Assembly (NCBI GenBank): GCA_003513005.1
Contig: DOTD01000091.1
Span: forward strand, 1 to 9,401
Length of the DNA stretch: 9,401 nt
Source of the DNA: Desulfotomaculum sp.
GTDB lineage: Bacteria > Bacillota > Desulfotomaculia > Desulfotomaculales > Nap2-2B
Direction of reading: 5' to 3'
Below are positions 1-6,690 of the stretch, piece by piece. Below the pieces are notes generated by a model that saw only the letters and a list, made by a program, of their open reading frames with translations, had not been told where the DNA came from and made no database searches. The position numbers and the translations under genes were made by a program. How positions within the stretch are numbered: the first letter of the stretch is position 1; every line of letters starts with the position of its first letter.

Positions 1-59
1 GCCAAAGAACGTAGGCTGCTACAATTGTTATTACCAACGATATTACAGAACGCAAACAA
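1..59 (+). pseudogene. Tail of an upstream PAS domain, apparently frameshifted
   Basis: The reading frame of the following PAS-GGDEF gene stays open upstream of its first ATG and encodes AATIVITNDITERKQ, the typical end of a PAS/PAC domain. The real protein therefore begins further left, outside the window. In this frame a TAG lies at 12-14. Reading the preceding bases one frame over gives PKNV, which would join smoothly to AATIVITND if one G of the GG at 14-15 were extra. This suggests a one-base frameshift or sequencing error, although only about a dozen upstream bases are visible. There is no Shine-Dalgarno before the ATG at 60, which also argues against a new gene starting there. Confidence 0.5.
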
Positions 60-926
60 ATGGAGGAATCGATTCTCCAAAGCGAAAACAAATACCGGCA
101 GCTGGTTGAGAACGCCCGGGAAGGAATTTGGTCCATAGATTCTGAGGGGGTAACAACTTTTGTGAACCGGCGCATGGCTGATATTCTCGGGTACACACCA
201 GAGGAAATGCTGGGTAAATCACTTTTTTGTTTCATGGACGAAAAAAACATCAATTATGCAATGATAAATATGAAACGCCGTGCTGAAGGAATTAAGGAAC
301 AGCATGATTTTGAATTCCTGCATAAAAATGGGGAGACCGTTTATACAAGCCTGGAAACATCGCCCATCCAGGATAAGGAAGGCCGTTTTATCGGCGCCCT
401 GGCCTTTGTGGCGGATATTACAGAACGGAAAAAGACTGAAGAAAAGCTGACCTTTTTAAGTCTGCACGACTCCCTGACCGGATTATACAACCGGAATTAT
501 TTTGAGCAGGAAATGAACCGGCTCCAGGAAGGACGTCATTTTTCAGTCGGCATTATAGTTTGCGATATCGACGGCCTTAAACTTGTCAATGACAGTTTCG
601 GGCATAATCAGGGAGACGAACACATTAAGCTGGCCGCAGACTTAATCAAGTGGTCATTTCGGGAAGGCGATGTTGTATCCAGAATCGGGGGAGACGAATT
701 TGCAGTTTTTCTGCCGGACAGTACAGCAACAGATGTAGAACATTCGGTAACAAGAATAAGAAAAGCAGTAGATGAGTACAACTCCAGTGGCAAAAAACCA
801 TTATTAAGTATTTCTGTCGGATCTGCCGTGGGTCATCAAAGCGCTGAGAAACCCTTGCGAATAAACGAACTTTATAAAGAAGCCGATAATAATATGTATC
901 TCGATAAACTGCTTAAAAGGCAATAA
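60..926 (+). CDS. PAS-GGDEF diguanylate cyclase (3' part of a longer sensor protein)
   Basis: Probable diguanylate cyclase making c-di-GMP from two GTP under control of PAS sensing. Counting from the ATG at 60, a PAS domain covers about residues 6-120 (EGIWSIDSEG, DILGYTPEEM) and ends in ADITERKKTEE. A GGDEF domain covers about 130-285, with the SLHDSLTGLYNR opening, IVCDIDGLKLVND, and an intact active-site GGDEF at residues 210-214. An RxxD (R201-D204) five residues before it matches the inhibitory c-di-GMP I-site, so product inhibition is likely. No transmembrane segment is visible in this portion. The DITER-type sequence recurs upstream at 39-52 and shares the 14 bases gatattacagaacg with 414-427, showing that at least two PAS units were in tandem. 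ATG 60 is only the first in-frame ATG after the stop at 12-14. It lacks a ribosome binding site, so the native protein is probably longer. If the frameshift is real, the gene may be broken. Confidence 0.85.
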   Translation: MEESILQSENKYRQLVENAREGIWSIDSEGVTTFVNRRMADILGYTPEEMLGKSLFCFMDEKNINYAMINMKRRAEGIKEQHDFEFLHKNGETVYTSLETSPIQDKEGRFIGALAFVADITERKKTEEKLTFLSLHDSLTGLYNRNYFEQEMNRLQEGRHFSVGIIVCDIDGLKLVNDSFGHNQGDEHIKLAADLIKWSFREGDVVSRIGGDEFAVFLPDSTATDVEHSVTRIRKAVDEYNSSGKKPLLSISVGSAVGHQSAEKPLRINELYKEADNNMYLDKLLKRQ

Positions 927-965
927 TCCGGTTATTCCGGCCAATCTAGAACTTGACGAAGTTGT

Positions 966-1010
966 AAAATCAGGCGCTTCTTATAAAGTTTTGCCTGGTT
1001 TTTATTTTTT
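966..1010 (+). terminator. Rho-independent terminator after the PAS-GGDEF gene
   Basis: Positions 966-975 (aaaatcaggc) pair with 993-1002 (gcctggtttt) over ten base pairs including one U-G wobble, with a 17-base loop. The 3' arm runs into a T-rich tract to 1010. It lies 40 bases past the stop codon and separates this gene from the next transcription unit. Confidence 0.65.
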
Positions 1011-1028
1011 AAGAATCTGGCTTATAAT
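1001..1028 (+). promoter_or_regulatory. Candidate sigma-A promoter of the flavoprotein-methyltransferase unit
   Basis: A perfect -10 hexamer TATAAT lies at 1023-1028, directly after the preceding terminator and 38 bases before the ATG at 1067. The -35 region is poor: TTTATT at 1001-1006 with a 16-base spacer is the best fit. The position is right, but the call rests mainly on the -10 box. Confidence 0.35.
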
Positions 1029-1066
1029 GTTTTTATCCGAATAAAAGAAGCTTGAGGCTTTTAACT

Positions 1067-2332
1067 ATGTATTATGATTTGATTACCGTGGGCGGCGGGC
1101 CGGCGGGTATGATGGGCGCCGCTGCAGCTGCCCAAAGGGGTTTGAAAGTAGTTTTACTGGAAAAGAACGACAGGCTCGGTAAAAAGCTGTCCATTACCGG
1201 AAACGGGAGGTGCAATTTTACCAATCTCTGCGATCCGGCAAGCTTCATGGACAACATTGTGAACAATGGGAGATTCCTCCATGCTTCATTGAACAGGTTT
1301 AATAACCATAGTTTGGTTTCTTTTTTTAACTCTCTGGGCGTAAAAACAAAGGTAGAAGACGATAACCGCGTTTTTCCCGCTTCGGATCGGGCAGAAGAAA
1401 TAATTAAGGCTTTGCATAACTACTTGCATAAAAGCAAGGTTGAAATAAGATTTAACTCAGCCGTAAAAAAAGTGCTTGCCGTAAATAACCGCGTTACCGG
1501 CGTTATTACAGATAACAACAAAGTTGCCGGTGAAAACGTGCTTATCGCCACAGGCGGGTTATCGTACAGACAGACCGGGTCTGCAGGGGATGGTTTCAGG
1601 ATGGCCAGGACGCTTGGACATTTTATAGCGCCTCCCCGCCCTGCCCTGGTACCTCTGGTTGCCGGGGGAAAATGGGTTAAGCAGTTGCAGGGGCTTTCTC
1701 TGCAAAATATAAATGTACAGGCGGTAAATGTACAAGCGGTATTAGAAGAAAAGGTTATAGCCGAACAGACCGGCGAGTTGATTTTTACCCACTTCGGGGT
1801 TTCCGGCCCTGTCATCCTTAAGCTGAGCAGCTTGATTAATAAATGCCCCCCTTCTTCTCTTGCTTTGAGAATTGATCTTTTTTCGTCAATTTCTACAACG
1901 CAGCTTAATGCCCAATTAATAGAAATTTTTAAGAAAAACCACGGTAAATACTTAAAAAATGCTTTAGGCGATTTCGTTCCCCAGAAAATGCTTCCTCTGC
2001 TCCAGGTTTTTGCCGGAATTGACATCCTTAAACAGGTGGACCAGATCACCAAAGAAGAAAGGGAAAAGCTGGCGAACAGCTTAAAAAGGATTGCCCTCAC
2101 GATAAAAGGCGCCCGCCCGCTGAATGAAGCCATGGTTACGGCAGGAGGTATTGATACGAATGAAATCAATCCTTCCAGTATGGAATCTAAAATAGTCAGG
2201 GGATTGTTCTTTGCAGGCGAGGTGATTGACGTGGATGCCTTAACGGGAGGCTTTAACTTGCAGATTGCCTTCTCCACTGGTTATCTGAGCGGTGTCAGTG
2301 TAAAAAGCGAACATGAGCACGTAGGCAGTTGA
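1067..2332 (+). CDS. NAD(P)/FAD-dependent flavoprotein of the HI0933/YhiN (BaiN, RdsA) family
   Basis: A 421-residue flavoprotein of the family known as HI0933, YhiN, BaiN or RdsA. An N-terminal Rossmann dinucleotide-binding motif GGGPAG (residues 9-14) is followed by the FAD-ribose acidic residue E32 in VVLLEKN. Family hallmarks are ITGNGRCNFTN (about 43-53), FTHFGVSGPVIL in the middle, VTAGGI, and the C-terminal FAD-binding block GLFFAGEVIDVDALTGGFNLQIAFSTG. Length is normal for the family. The family has been linked to bile-acid reduction (BaiN) and, in E. coli YhiN, to dihydrouridine formation in 23S rRNA. The rRNA role suits the next gene better, but that is inference. The ATG at 1067 is chosen because gagg at 1054-1057 sits nine bases before it; the in-frame TTG at 1052 would lie in that site. 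Residues 216-225 are a tandem NVQAV-NVQAV duplication. The stop is 75 bases before the methyltransferase ATG, with no terminator between. Confidence 0.88.
   Translation: MYYDLITVGGGPAGMMGAAAAAQRGLKVVLLEKNDRLGKKLSITGNGRCNFTNLCDPASFMDNIVNNGRFLHASLNRFNNHSLVSFFNSLGVKTKVEDDNRVFPASDRAEEIIKALHNYLHKSKVEIRFNSAVKKVLAVNNRVTGVITDNNKVAGENVLIATGGLSYRQTGSAGDGFRMARTLGHFIAPPRPALVPLVAGGKWVKQLQGLSLQNINVQAVNVQAVLEEKVIAEQTGELIFTHFGVSGPVILKLSSLINKCPPSSLALRIDLFSSISTTQLNAQLIEIFKKNHGKYLKNALGDFVPQKMLPLLQVFAGIDILKQVDQITKEEREKLANSLKRIALTIKGARPLNEAMVTAGGIDTNEINPSSMESKIVRGLFFAGEVIDVDALTGGFNLQIAFSTGYLSGVSVKSEHEHVGS
1711..1741 (+). repeat. 15-bp in-frame tandem duplication inside the flavoprotein gene
   Basis: In codon phase, 1712-1726 and 1727-1741 are the same 15 bases with one silent difference (cag versus caa). 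They encode NVQAV twice. The surrounding family-conserved text LQGLSLQN and EQTGELIFTHFGVSGP is intact, so the repeat adds five residues to a variable strand or loop without breaking the frame. Confidence 0.85.
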
Positions 2333-2379
2333 CTTCCCTGATATAAGTTATTTTTCAGGACAGATACAATTAAATGATT

Positions 2380-2384
2380 GAAGG
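2380..2384 (+). promoter_or_regulatory. Ribosome binding site favouring a TTG start for the methyltransferase
   Basis: GAAGG lies eight bases before the in-frame TTG at 2393. Neither the in-frame ATG at 2408 nor the TTG at 2378 has an equally placed Shine-Dalgarno. This is why the start of the methyltransferase cannot be fixed from sequence alone. Confidence 0.35.
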
Positions 2385-2407
2385 CTTTAACATTGCCAAG
2401 TAAAAGT

Positions 2408-3805
2408 ATGCCTTTAAAAAAAGCGGAAAAAATCAACCTGCAAATAAACGGACTCAACCATGCCGGTGAGGGTGTGGGCCGGTATTGCGGCGTTGCTGTC
2501 TTTGTTACCTTTACAATGCCGGGGGATACAGTTTCTGCAGAAGTAATTGAATTAAAAAAGAACTTTGCCAGGGGCAGGCTGCTCCAGATTATCGAGAGCT
2601 CCCCCAGCCGGCGGCTGCCTGAATGCCCTCTTTTTTCAACCTGCGGCGGCTGCCAGCTTCAGCATATTGATTATCAAGAACAGCTCAAGCTGAAAACCGG
2701 ACTGGTAAGAGACAGCCTTTCCCGCATTGCAGGATTAAAGGATGTAAAAGTGCTTGATACGGCAGGCATGGATTACCCCTGGCACTATAGAAATAAAGCC
2801 GGCTTTCACGTAGATAATTTCGGCGGAACATACAAGCTGGGCTTTTATGAAGAAAGCTCCCATAAACTGGCCAGGTCCGCCATAAAAACAGACTGTGAAA
2901 ACCAGGACTGTCTGCTGGTTTACAGGGACTTAAATAAGGCCGCGGCAGTCATTGCAGGACTTTTGAACAAGTACACTCCTAAAACATATGAAATGAAACA
3001 AAAACACAAAAGCCATTTCTTTAATAATGTCGTCCTCCGCAAATCCATACACAGCAGCGAAATTATGGCCGCGCTGTTTACCGGGGCGGGACAGTGGCCG
3101 CAGGAAAAAGCATTTGCCAAAGAGCTGATTACTTTGTGCCCCGGGATTGCCTCCGTAATGCGCTGTACCAGTGGAGAACAATCAGGGGCAGTTACAGAGA
3201 GACGGGTCAGATGCCTGGCCGGAAGCGATCACATAACCGATCGCTTGGAACACCTTACTTTCCGCATTTCGCCGTCTTCTTTTTTTCAGGTCAATCCGTC
3301 GCAGACCCTGGCTTTGAACAATAAAGTACTTGAATACGCCTCGCTTACCGGAACGGAGACTGTTATAGACGCGTACAGCGGTGTGGGCGCGATTGCTTTG
3401 TATCTGGCGAAAAAAGCAAAAATAATCTATGGATTGGAAGATAATCCCCTTGCGGTAAAGGATGCCCGAATAAACGCAGCTTTAAATAGAATAAGCAATA
3501 CCGAATTTCTGCCGGGAGAAGTAGAAAAAACACTTCCCGCCCTAGCTAAAAAGGGTGTCATCCCCGGCACGATTATTCTGGATCCCCCGCGCAGCGGCTG
3601 CAGCCGCGTAGTCCTGGATGAGGTATTGAACATGCAGACGCCGAAAGTTGTTTATGTCTCCTGCGATCCCGGCACCATGGCCAGGGATCTGGGCTGGTTG
3701 AACAGTAACGGATACCTGGTGAAAGAAGTGCAACCGGTGGACATGTTCCCCTGGACCAGGCATGTCGAGACATTATGTTTGATGGAACGTGTAGATATAG
3801 TATAG
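2408..3805 (+). CDS. rlmD: 23S rRNA (uracil-C5)-methyltransferase, RlmD/TrmA family
   Basis: SAM-dependent RNA m5U methyltransferase, most likely acting on 23S rRNA U1939 (and possibly U747, as the RlmCD type does). Counting from ATG 2408 (465 residues), a TRAM RNA-binding domain covers about 5-66. Next come the [4Fe-4S] cysteines C73, C79, C82 (CPLFSTCGGC) and probably C163. The RNA-recognition region ends at FRISPSSFFQVNPSQ, and the SAM site is VIDAYSGVG (319-327). LDPPRSGC follows (391-398), then the catalytic cysteine C419 in YVSCDPGT and the base E454 in RHVET. All key residues are present and length is normal. The ATG at 2408 places the TRAM domain as in relatives; TTG at 2393 (best ribosome binding site) or TTG at 2378 would add 5 or 10 residues. 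It probably shares a transcript with the preceding flavoprotein. Whether it modifies U747, U1939 or both cannot be read from sequence. Confidence 0.9.
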   Translation: MPLKKAEKINLQINGLNHAGEGVGRYCGVAVFVTFTMPGDTVSAEVIELKKNFARGRLLQIIESSPSRRLPECPLFSTCGGCQLQHIDYQEQLKLKTGLVRDSLSRIAGLKDVKVLDTAGMDYPWHYRNKAGFHVDNFGGTYKLGFYEESSHKLARSAIKTDCENQDCLLVYRDLNKAAAVIAGLLNKYTPKTYEMKQKHKSHFFNNVVLRKSIHSSEIMAALFTGAGQWPQEKAFAKELITLCPGIASVMRCTSGEQSGAVTERRVRCLAGSDHITDRLEHLTFRISPSSFFQVNPSQTLALNNKVLEYASLTGTETVIDAYSGVGAIALYLAKKAKIIYGLEDNPLAVKDARINAALNRISNTEFLPGEVEKTLPALAKKGVIPGTIILDPPRSGCSRVVLDEVLNMQTPKVVYVSCDPGTMARDLGWLNSNGYLVKEVQPVDMFPWTRHVETLCLMERVDIV

Positions 3806-3812
3806 AATTCTG

Positions 3813-3836
3813 AAACGCTTGGAATACAAGCTTTTA
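3813..3836 (+). terminator. Weak candidate terminator after the methyltransferase
   Basis: GCTTG at 3817-3821 and CAAGC at 3827-3831 form a five-base-pair stem with a five-base loop, followed by TTTT. Three outer A-T pairs continue the stem after one mismatch. It is well placed just after the stop codon, but short. Confidence 0.35.
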
Positions 3837-3996
3837 AGAAATATTGCTGCCTGTACCAGTGATGTTTATGGGTGGTTTTGTATTTCGGAAATATGAGCGC
3901 CTGGTGAGATTTCATGACTTAATTCATATTGCAGAACTACATGCTGGTAAGATTGTTGGAAAGGATATCAGTGTCTCCGTATCAATCGAAAAATCA

Positions 3997-4025
3997 TTGA
4001 CATATCCTTTTTGCTGTAATAAAAT
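3997..4025 (+). promoter_or_regulatory. Strong sigma-A promoter of the metal ABC operon
   Basis: TTGACA at 3997-4002 (perfect -35), a 17-base spacer, and TAAAAT at 4020-4025 (five of six for the -10). The start site would fall near 4032, leaving a short leader of about 65 bases. An alternative perfect TATAAT at 4032-4037 has only a poor -35 (TTGCTG, 15-base spacer). Both overlap or abut the palindromic operator that follows. Confidence 0.65.
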
Positions 4026-4034
4026 CTATCTTAT

Positions 4035-4060
4035 AATTGCAAACGCTTTGCATTTGCAAA
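4035..4060 (+). promoter_or_regulatory. Overlapping TGCAAA/TTTGCA palindromes, candidate metalloregulator operator
   Basis: TGCAAA at 4038-4043 and TTTGCA at 4047-4052 form a perfect palindrome around CGC. TTTGCA at 4047-4052 and TGCAAA at 4055-4060 form a second one with a two-base centre. Read as hexamers, this is TTGCAA (4037), TTGCAT (4048), TTGCAA (4054). The block sits at the expected start of transcription, a classic repressor site. TTGCAA-N5-TTGCAT resembles the Nur (nickel, Fur family) box tTGCaa-N5-ttGCAA of streptomycetes. It does not match the usual Gram-positive Zur or MntR boxes that I know. The regulator is not in the window. Confidence 0.5.
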
Positions 4061-4097
4061 ATAGGAAATGATTTAGGCAAAACGAGGAGAGTACAGA

Positions 4098-4982
4098 ATG
4101 AAGAGAACAGGTTTATTAAGCATTGCAGTATTGATAATGCTTACTCTGGTGTTTTCTATTATGGCAGGCTGTGCAAACAAAGAAACTGCGACGGATACTA
4201 AAGAAAAACCGATTGTAGCGGTATCCATTGTGCCCCAGAAAACCTTTGTGGAAGCAGTCTGCGGTGACTTGGCAGAGGTGATAGTCATGGTTCCGCCAGG
4301 AAACAGCCCGGCAAATTATGAACCAACTCCCAAAGAGATGGAGCAGTTCAGCAAGGCGAAATTGTACTTTGCAATAGGAGTGCCTACAGAAGCAGCAAAC
4401 ATTATACCTAAAGCATCGGAAGTAAAAGACATGAAAATCATCAAGCTTCAGGAGGATGTAGTAAAGGTATATGCTGATAGAGAATTGGCTCCTGGGGAAA
4501 GGGATCCTCACATATGGCTTTCACCTAAAAGGGCAAAGGTAATGGTGCAGGCTATAGCACGCGAAATGAGTCAATTTGATTCAAAAAACAAAGATAAATA
4601 TGAAAAGAATGCACAGAAATATATAACAGAGCTAGATAATGTTGATAAACAAATTCAGAAGGCGCTTGATGGTGTTAAGGATAGGAAGTTCATCGTATTC
4701 CATCCGGCCTTCGGTTATCTTGCTGATGATTACAGCCTTCAGATGTACGCTCTGGAGCAGGATGGCAAGGAAGCTACTCCACAAAGACTGAAAGAAATGA
4801 TAGATTTGGCAAAGAAGGAAAATATCAAGGCGATTTTCTACCAGGCTGAAATTTCCAGTAATCAGGCCCAATCCTTTGCTGAAGAAATAGGGGGAAAAAC
4901 GGTTCAGCTTGCACCGCTTGCACCGAACTATATAGATAATCTGAAGAATATGGCTGAGCTGATGGCAGAGGTTATGAAATGA
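4098..4982 (+). CDS. Metal ABC transporter substrate-binding lipoprotein, ZnuA/TroA-like with altered ligands
   Basis: A 294-residue extracellular binding lipoprotein of the cluster A-1 (ZnuA/TroA/PsaA) family. A signal peptide with lipobox MAGC gives the lipidated C25. The family fold is clear: VSIVPQKTFVEAVCGD, PPGNSPANYEPTPKEM, DPHIWLSP, FHPAFGYLADDY, AEEIGGKTVQLAPL. H138 (DPHIW) and H202 (HPAFGY) match two canonical metal ligands. The first ligand, normally His in PHxYEPTP, is A72 here. The fourth, normally Asp in LDPL, is A272. No His-rich loop is present. The annotation zinc/manganese binding is therefore only by family, and the substrate could be another metal or complex. The ribosome binding site GAGGAG at 4084-4089 lies eight bases before the ATG. 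The stop overlaps the ATPase start (ATGA), so the genes are translationally coupled. Confidence 0.87.
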   Translation: MKRTGLLSIAVLIMLTLVFSIMAGCANKETATDTKEKPIVAVSIVPQKTFVEAVCGDLAEVIVMVPPGNSPANYEPTPKEMEQFSKAKLYFAIGVPTEAANIIPKASEVKDMKIIKLQEDVVKVYADRELAPGERDPHIWLSPKRAKVMVQAIAREMSQFDSKNKDKYEKNAQKYITELDNVDKQIQKALDGVKDRKFIVFHPAFGYLADDYSLQMYALEQDGKEATPQRLKEMIDLAKKENIKAIFYQAEISSNQAQSFAEEIGGKTVQLAPLAPNYIDNLKNMAELMAEVMK

Positions 4983-5782
4983 GTACCTTAAATAATATTT
5001 ATAATACAGATTGCTCTGGAAAAGCAGTCTGTATCGAAAACTTGACGGTTAAGTACGGGGGGGAAACGCCTGCAATTGCAGGTGTTTTTCTTAATGTTGA
5101 AGACGGTGACTACTTGGGTATTATCGGGCCTAATGGAGGAGGAAAGACTACCCTGCTAAAAGCAATTATTGGTTTAGTGTCTCCGGCATCCGGTAAAATA
5201 GAAATTTACGGCAAAAGGCCTGGTAAAACAGGACGGTTGATTGGTTATGTGCCTCAGATTACAGTGCTTGACAAAAGCTTTCCTATCACCGTTCATGAGG
5301 TTGTTTTGACAGGACGGCTTACCTCCGCATTTACCCTCTTTCATAGATATACACAAAGCGATAGGGAAAAGGCTGATGAACTGCTTGACAGAATCGGCAT
5401 CTACAAGCTCAAGGGAAGAATGATTTCCGAACTGTCTGGGGGAGAGTTTCAAAAAATGCTTATAGCAAGGGCTCTCGCTGTAAAGCCAAGGCTCCTCCTT
5501 CTTGACGAACCTACTGCAAGCGTGGATGTAAGCTCCAGAGACCAGATATTTTCTCTGCTAAATGAGCTCAACAAAAGCATGACCATCCTTTTGGTTACTC
5601 ATGACCTTTTTGCCGTATCATCCCATGTAAAGACCCTGGCATGCCTTAACAGAAGACTGGTTTATCATGGAGGCGCCGAACTTAATGAAGAGGTAGTAAG
5701 TGCTTTGTATGGCTGCCCCATAGACCTTATAGCGCATGGGGTACCACATAGGGTATTAAAAGAGCATGAGGAGAGCGAATGA
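4979..5782 (+). CDS. Metal ABC transporter ATP-binding protein (ZnuC/TroB-like)
   Basis: A 267-residue cytoplasmic ATPase that drives the importer. Motifs in order: Walker A GPNGGGKTT (50-58), Q-loop Q93 in YVPQ, signature LSGGE (152-156), Walker B LLLLDE (172-177), D-loop SVD and H-loop H208 in VTHD. All catalytic residues are present and length is normal. The ATG at 4979 overlaps the stop of the lipoprotein gene in ATGA and has cagagg at 4966-4971 as a ribosome binding site. It is followed after one base by the permease ATG. Assignment to the zinc/manganese class rests on its neighbours as much as on its own sequence. Confidence 0.93.
   Translation: MSTLNNIYNTDCSGKAVCIENLTVKYGGETPAIAGVFLNVEDGDYLGIIGPNGGGKTTLLKAIIGLVSPASGKIEIYGKRPGKTGRLIGYVPQITVLDKSFPITVHEVVLTGRLTSAFTLFHRYTQSDREKADELLDRIGIYKLKGRMISELSGGEFQKMLIARALAVKPRLLLLDEPTASVDVSSRDQIFSLLNELNKSMTILLVTHDLFAVSSHVKTLACLNRRLVYHGGAELNEEVVSALYGCPIDLIAHGVPHRVLKEHEESE
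5768..5773 (+). promoter_or_regulatory. Ribosome binding site that sets the permease start
   Basis: GAGGAG, ten bases before the ATG at 5784 and inside the end of the ATPase gene. The earlier in-frame ATG at 5766 overlaps this site and has no Shine-Dalgarno of its own, so 5784 is the likely start. Confidence 0.6.
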
Positions 5783-5783
5783 T

Positions 5784-6617
5784 ATGTTATTATCTATATT
5801 CCAGTACCAATTTGTTTACAATGCACTTATTGCAAGCATTTTTGCCAGTATTGTGTGCGGTATTATTGGAGTAATCATTGTTGAAAAAAAGCTTGTAATG
5901 ATGAGTGGGGGGATAGCTCACACTTCATACGGAGGTGTAGGATTGGGGTATCTTCTTGGTTTTGAGCCTATTATAGGCGCCTTTTTTATATCTGTCTTAG
6001 CAGCTTTGGGAATAGGCTATATCAGAAGAAAGGGCGGTACACGCTCTGATGTTGTTATTGGGCTCTTTTGGTCTTTGGGTATGGCGCTTGGCATCTTATT
6101 TATTGCATTGATGCCGGGGTATCCACCCGATCTGTCTTCCTATCTGTTCGGAAGCATATTGTCGGTAACCAGAACAGATCTATATTTAATGGCAGTCCTC
6201 ACACTGATAGTAGTACTTGTAATAACATTACTATTTAATTATTGGAAATCTTATATGTTTGATGAGGAATTCGCAGCTATTATTGGAATAAAGACTGCTT
6301 TTATTGAATATCTGCTCTTTATATTGATTGCAATGTCAGTTGTGGTATTAATACGTGTTGTCGGAATTATTCTGGTTCTTGCTTTATTTACAGCACCAAC
6401 AGCTATAGCCGGACTACTAGCAAAAAACCTGAAGTCAAGGATGGTATTTTCGGTAATTATTGGCAGCTTTTTTTGTTTAGCCGGACTATGGATATCCTAT
6501 GTTTTTAATATTGCGTCCGGTGCGGCTATCGTGATTCTTTCAGCAATAGGCTATCTGGCCATCTATATAGCTATTTCTATCAAACCTCATACTAAAAGGA
6601 AACAGAGCTATTTATAA
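5784..6617 (+). CDS. Metal ABC transporter permease, ABC-3 family (ZnuB/TroC-like)
   Basis: A 277-residue integral membrane protein of the ABC-3 family, the channel partner of the two preceding genes. Hydrophobic segments are visible at about residues 13-35, 52-80, 90-112, 132-151, 174-192, 193-212, 221-243 and 246-266, consistent with eight or nine helices. Family landmarks are MSGGIAHTSYGGVGLGYLLG near 40-59, SDVVIGLFWSLGMALGI (88-104), and the cytoplasmic coupling region DEEFAAIIGIKT (160-171). It starts one base after the ATPase stop. The lysine- and arginine-rich C-terminus (KPHTKRKQ) fits an inside location. No clear terminator follows. Confidence 0.92.
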   Translation: MLLSIFQYQFVYNALIASIFASIVCGIIGVIIVEKKLVMMSGGIAHTSYGGVGLGYLLGFEPIIGAFFISVLAALGIGYIRRKGGTRSDVVIGLFWSLGMALGILFIALMPGYPPDLSSYLFGSILSVTRTDLYLMAVLTLIVVLVITLLFNYWKSYMFDEEFAAIIGIKTAFIEYLLFILIAMSVVVLIRVVGIILVLALFTAPTAIAGLLAKNLKSRMVFSVIIGSFFCLAGLWISYVFNIASGAAIVILSAIGYLAIYIAISIKPHTKRKQSYL

Positions 6618-6630
6618 AAAAGATTTACGC

Positions 6631-6670
6631 ATATGGTATACAGGGGTATGGTATATATGGTATACAGGGG
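6631..6670 (+). repeat. Exact 16-bp direct repeat with 24-bp period
   Basis: The 16 bases atatggtatacagggg occur at 6631-6646 and again at 6655-6670. The eight bases between them (tatggtat) form a third partial copy. Each copy contains the palindrome GTATAC. Confidence 0.8.
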
Positions 6671-6690
6671 GACGGCTCTTGTGTATTCTA
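6662..6690 (+). repeat. Possible remnant of a REP-like element (GGGGGACGG motif)
   Basis: The second direct-repeat copy runs into CAGGGGGACGGCTCTTGTGT. From memory, very similar GGGGACGGTTCTTTTGT-type motifs are common in Firmicute intergenic repeats and near REP-associated tyrosine transposases. The arms ATACA at 6662-6666 and TGTAT at 6682-6686 are complementary. Only one motif copy is present and no transposase is adjacent, so this is tentative. Confidence 0.3.

Noticed and set aside
1420..2277. Long minus-strand open frame (285 codons) opposite the flavoprotein gene
   Set aside because: It is antisense to a clearly conserved coding sequence, has no recognisable domain or ribosome binding site, and its serine/proline-rich composition is typical of a shadow frame.
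2337..2359. CCTGA/TCAGG inverted repeat between the flavoprotein and methyltransferase genes
   Set aside because: The stem is only five base pairs with a 13-base loop and no T tract, so it is not a terminator; read-through is expected.
2374..2403. Nine-codon ATG frame just before the methyltransferase, as a possible leader peptide
   Set aside because: The nearest Shine-Dalgarno-like agga (2357-2360) is 13 bases away, and the peptide shows no attenuator-like codon run.
3844..4071. 75-codon + strand frame before the ABC operon
   Set aside because: It has no ribosome binding site and no recognisable family, and the operon promoter and operator lie inside its 3' part. It could be a decayed remnant, but nothing supports a gene.
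4116..4511. 131-codon minus-strand frame opposite the binding lipoprotein
   Set aside because: It is antisense to a well-conserved gene, cysteine- and tyrosine-rich, and without domain or start signals.
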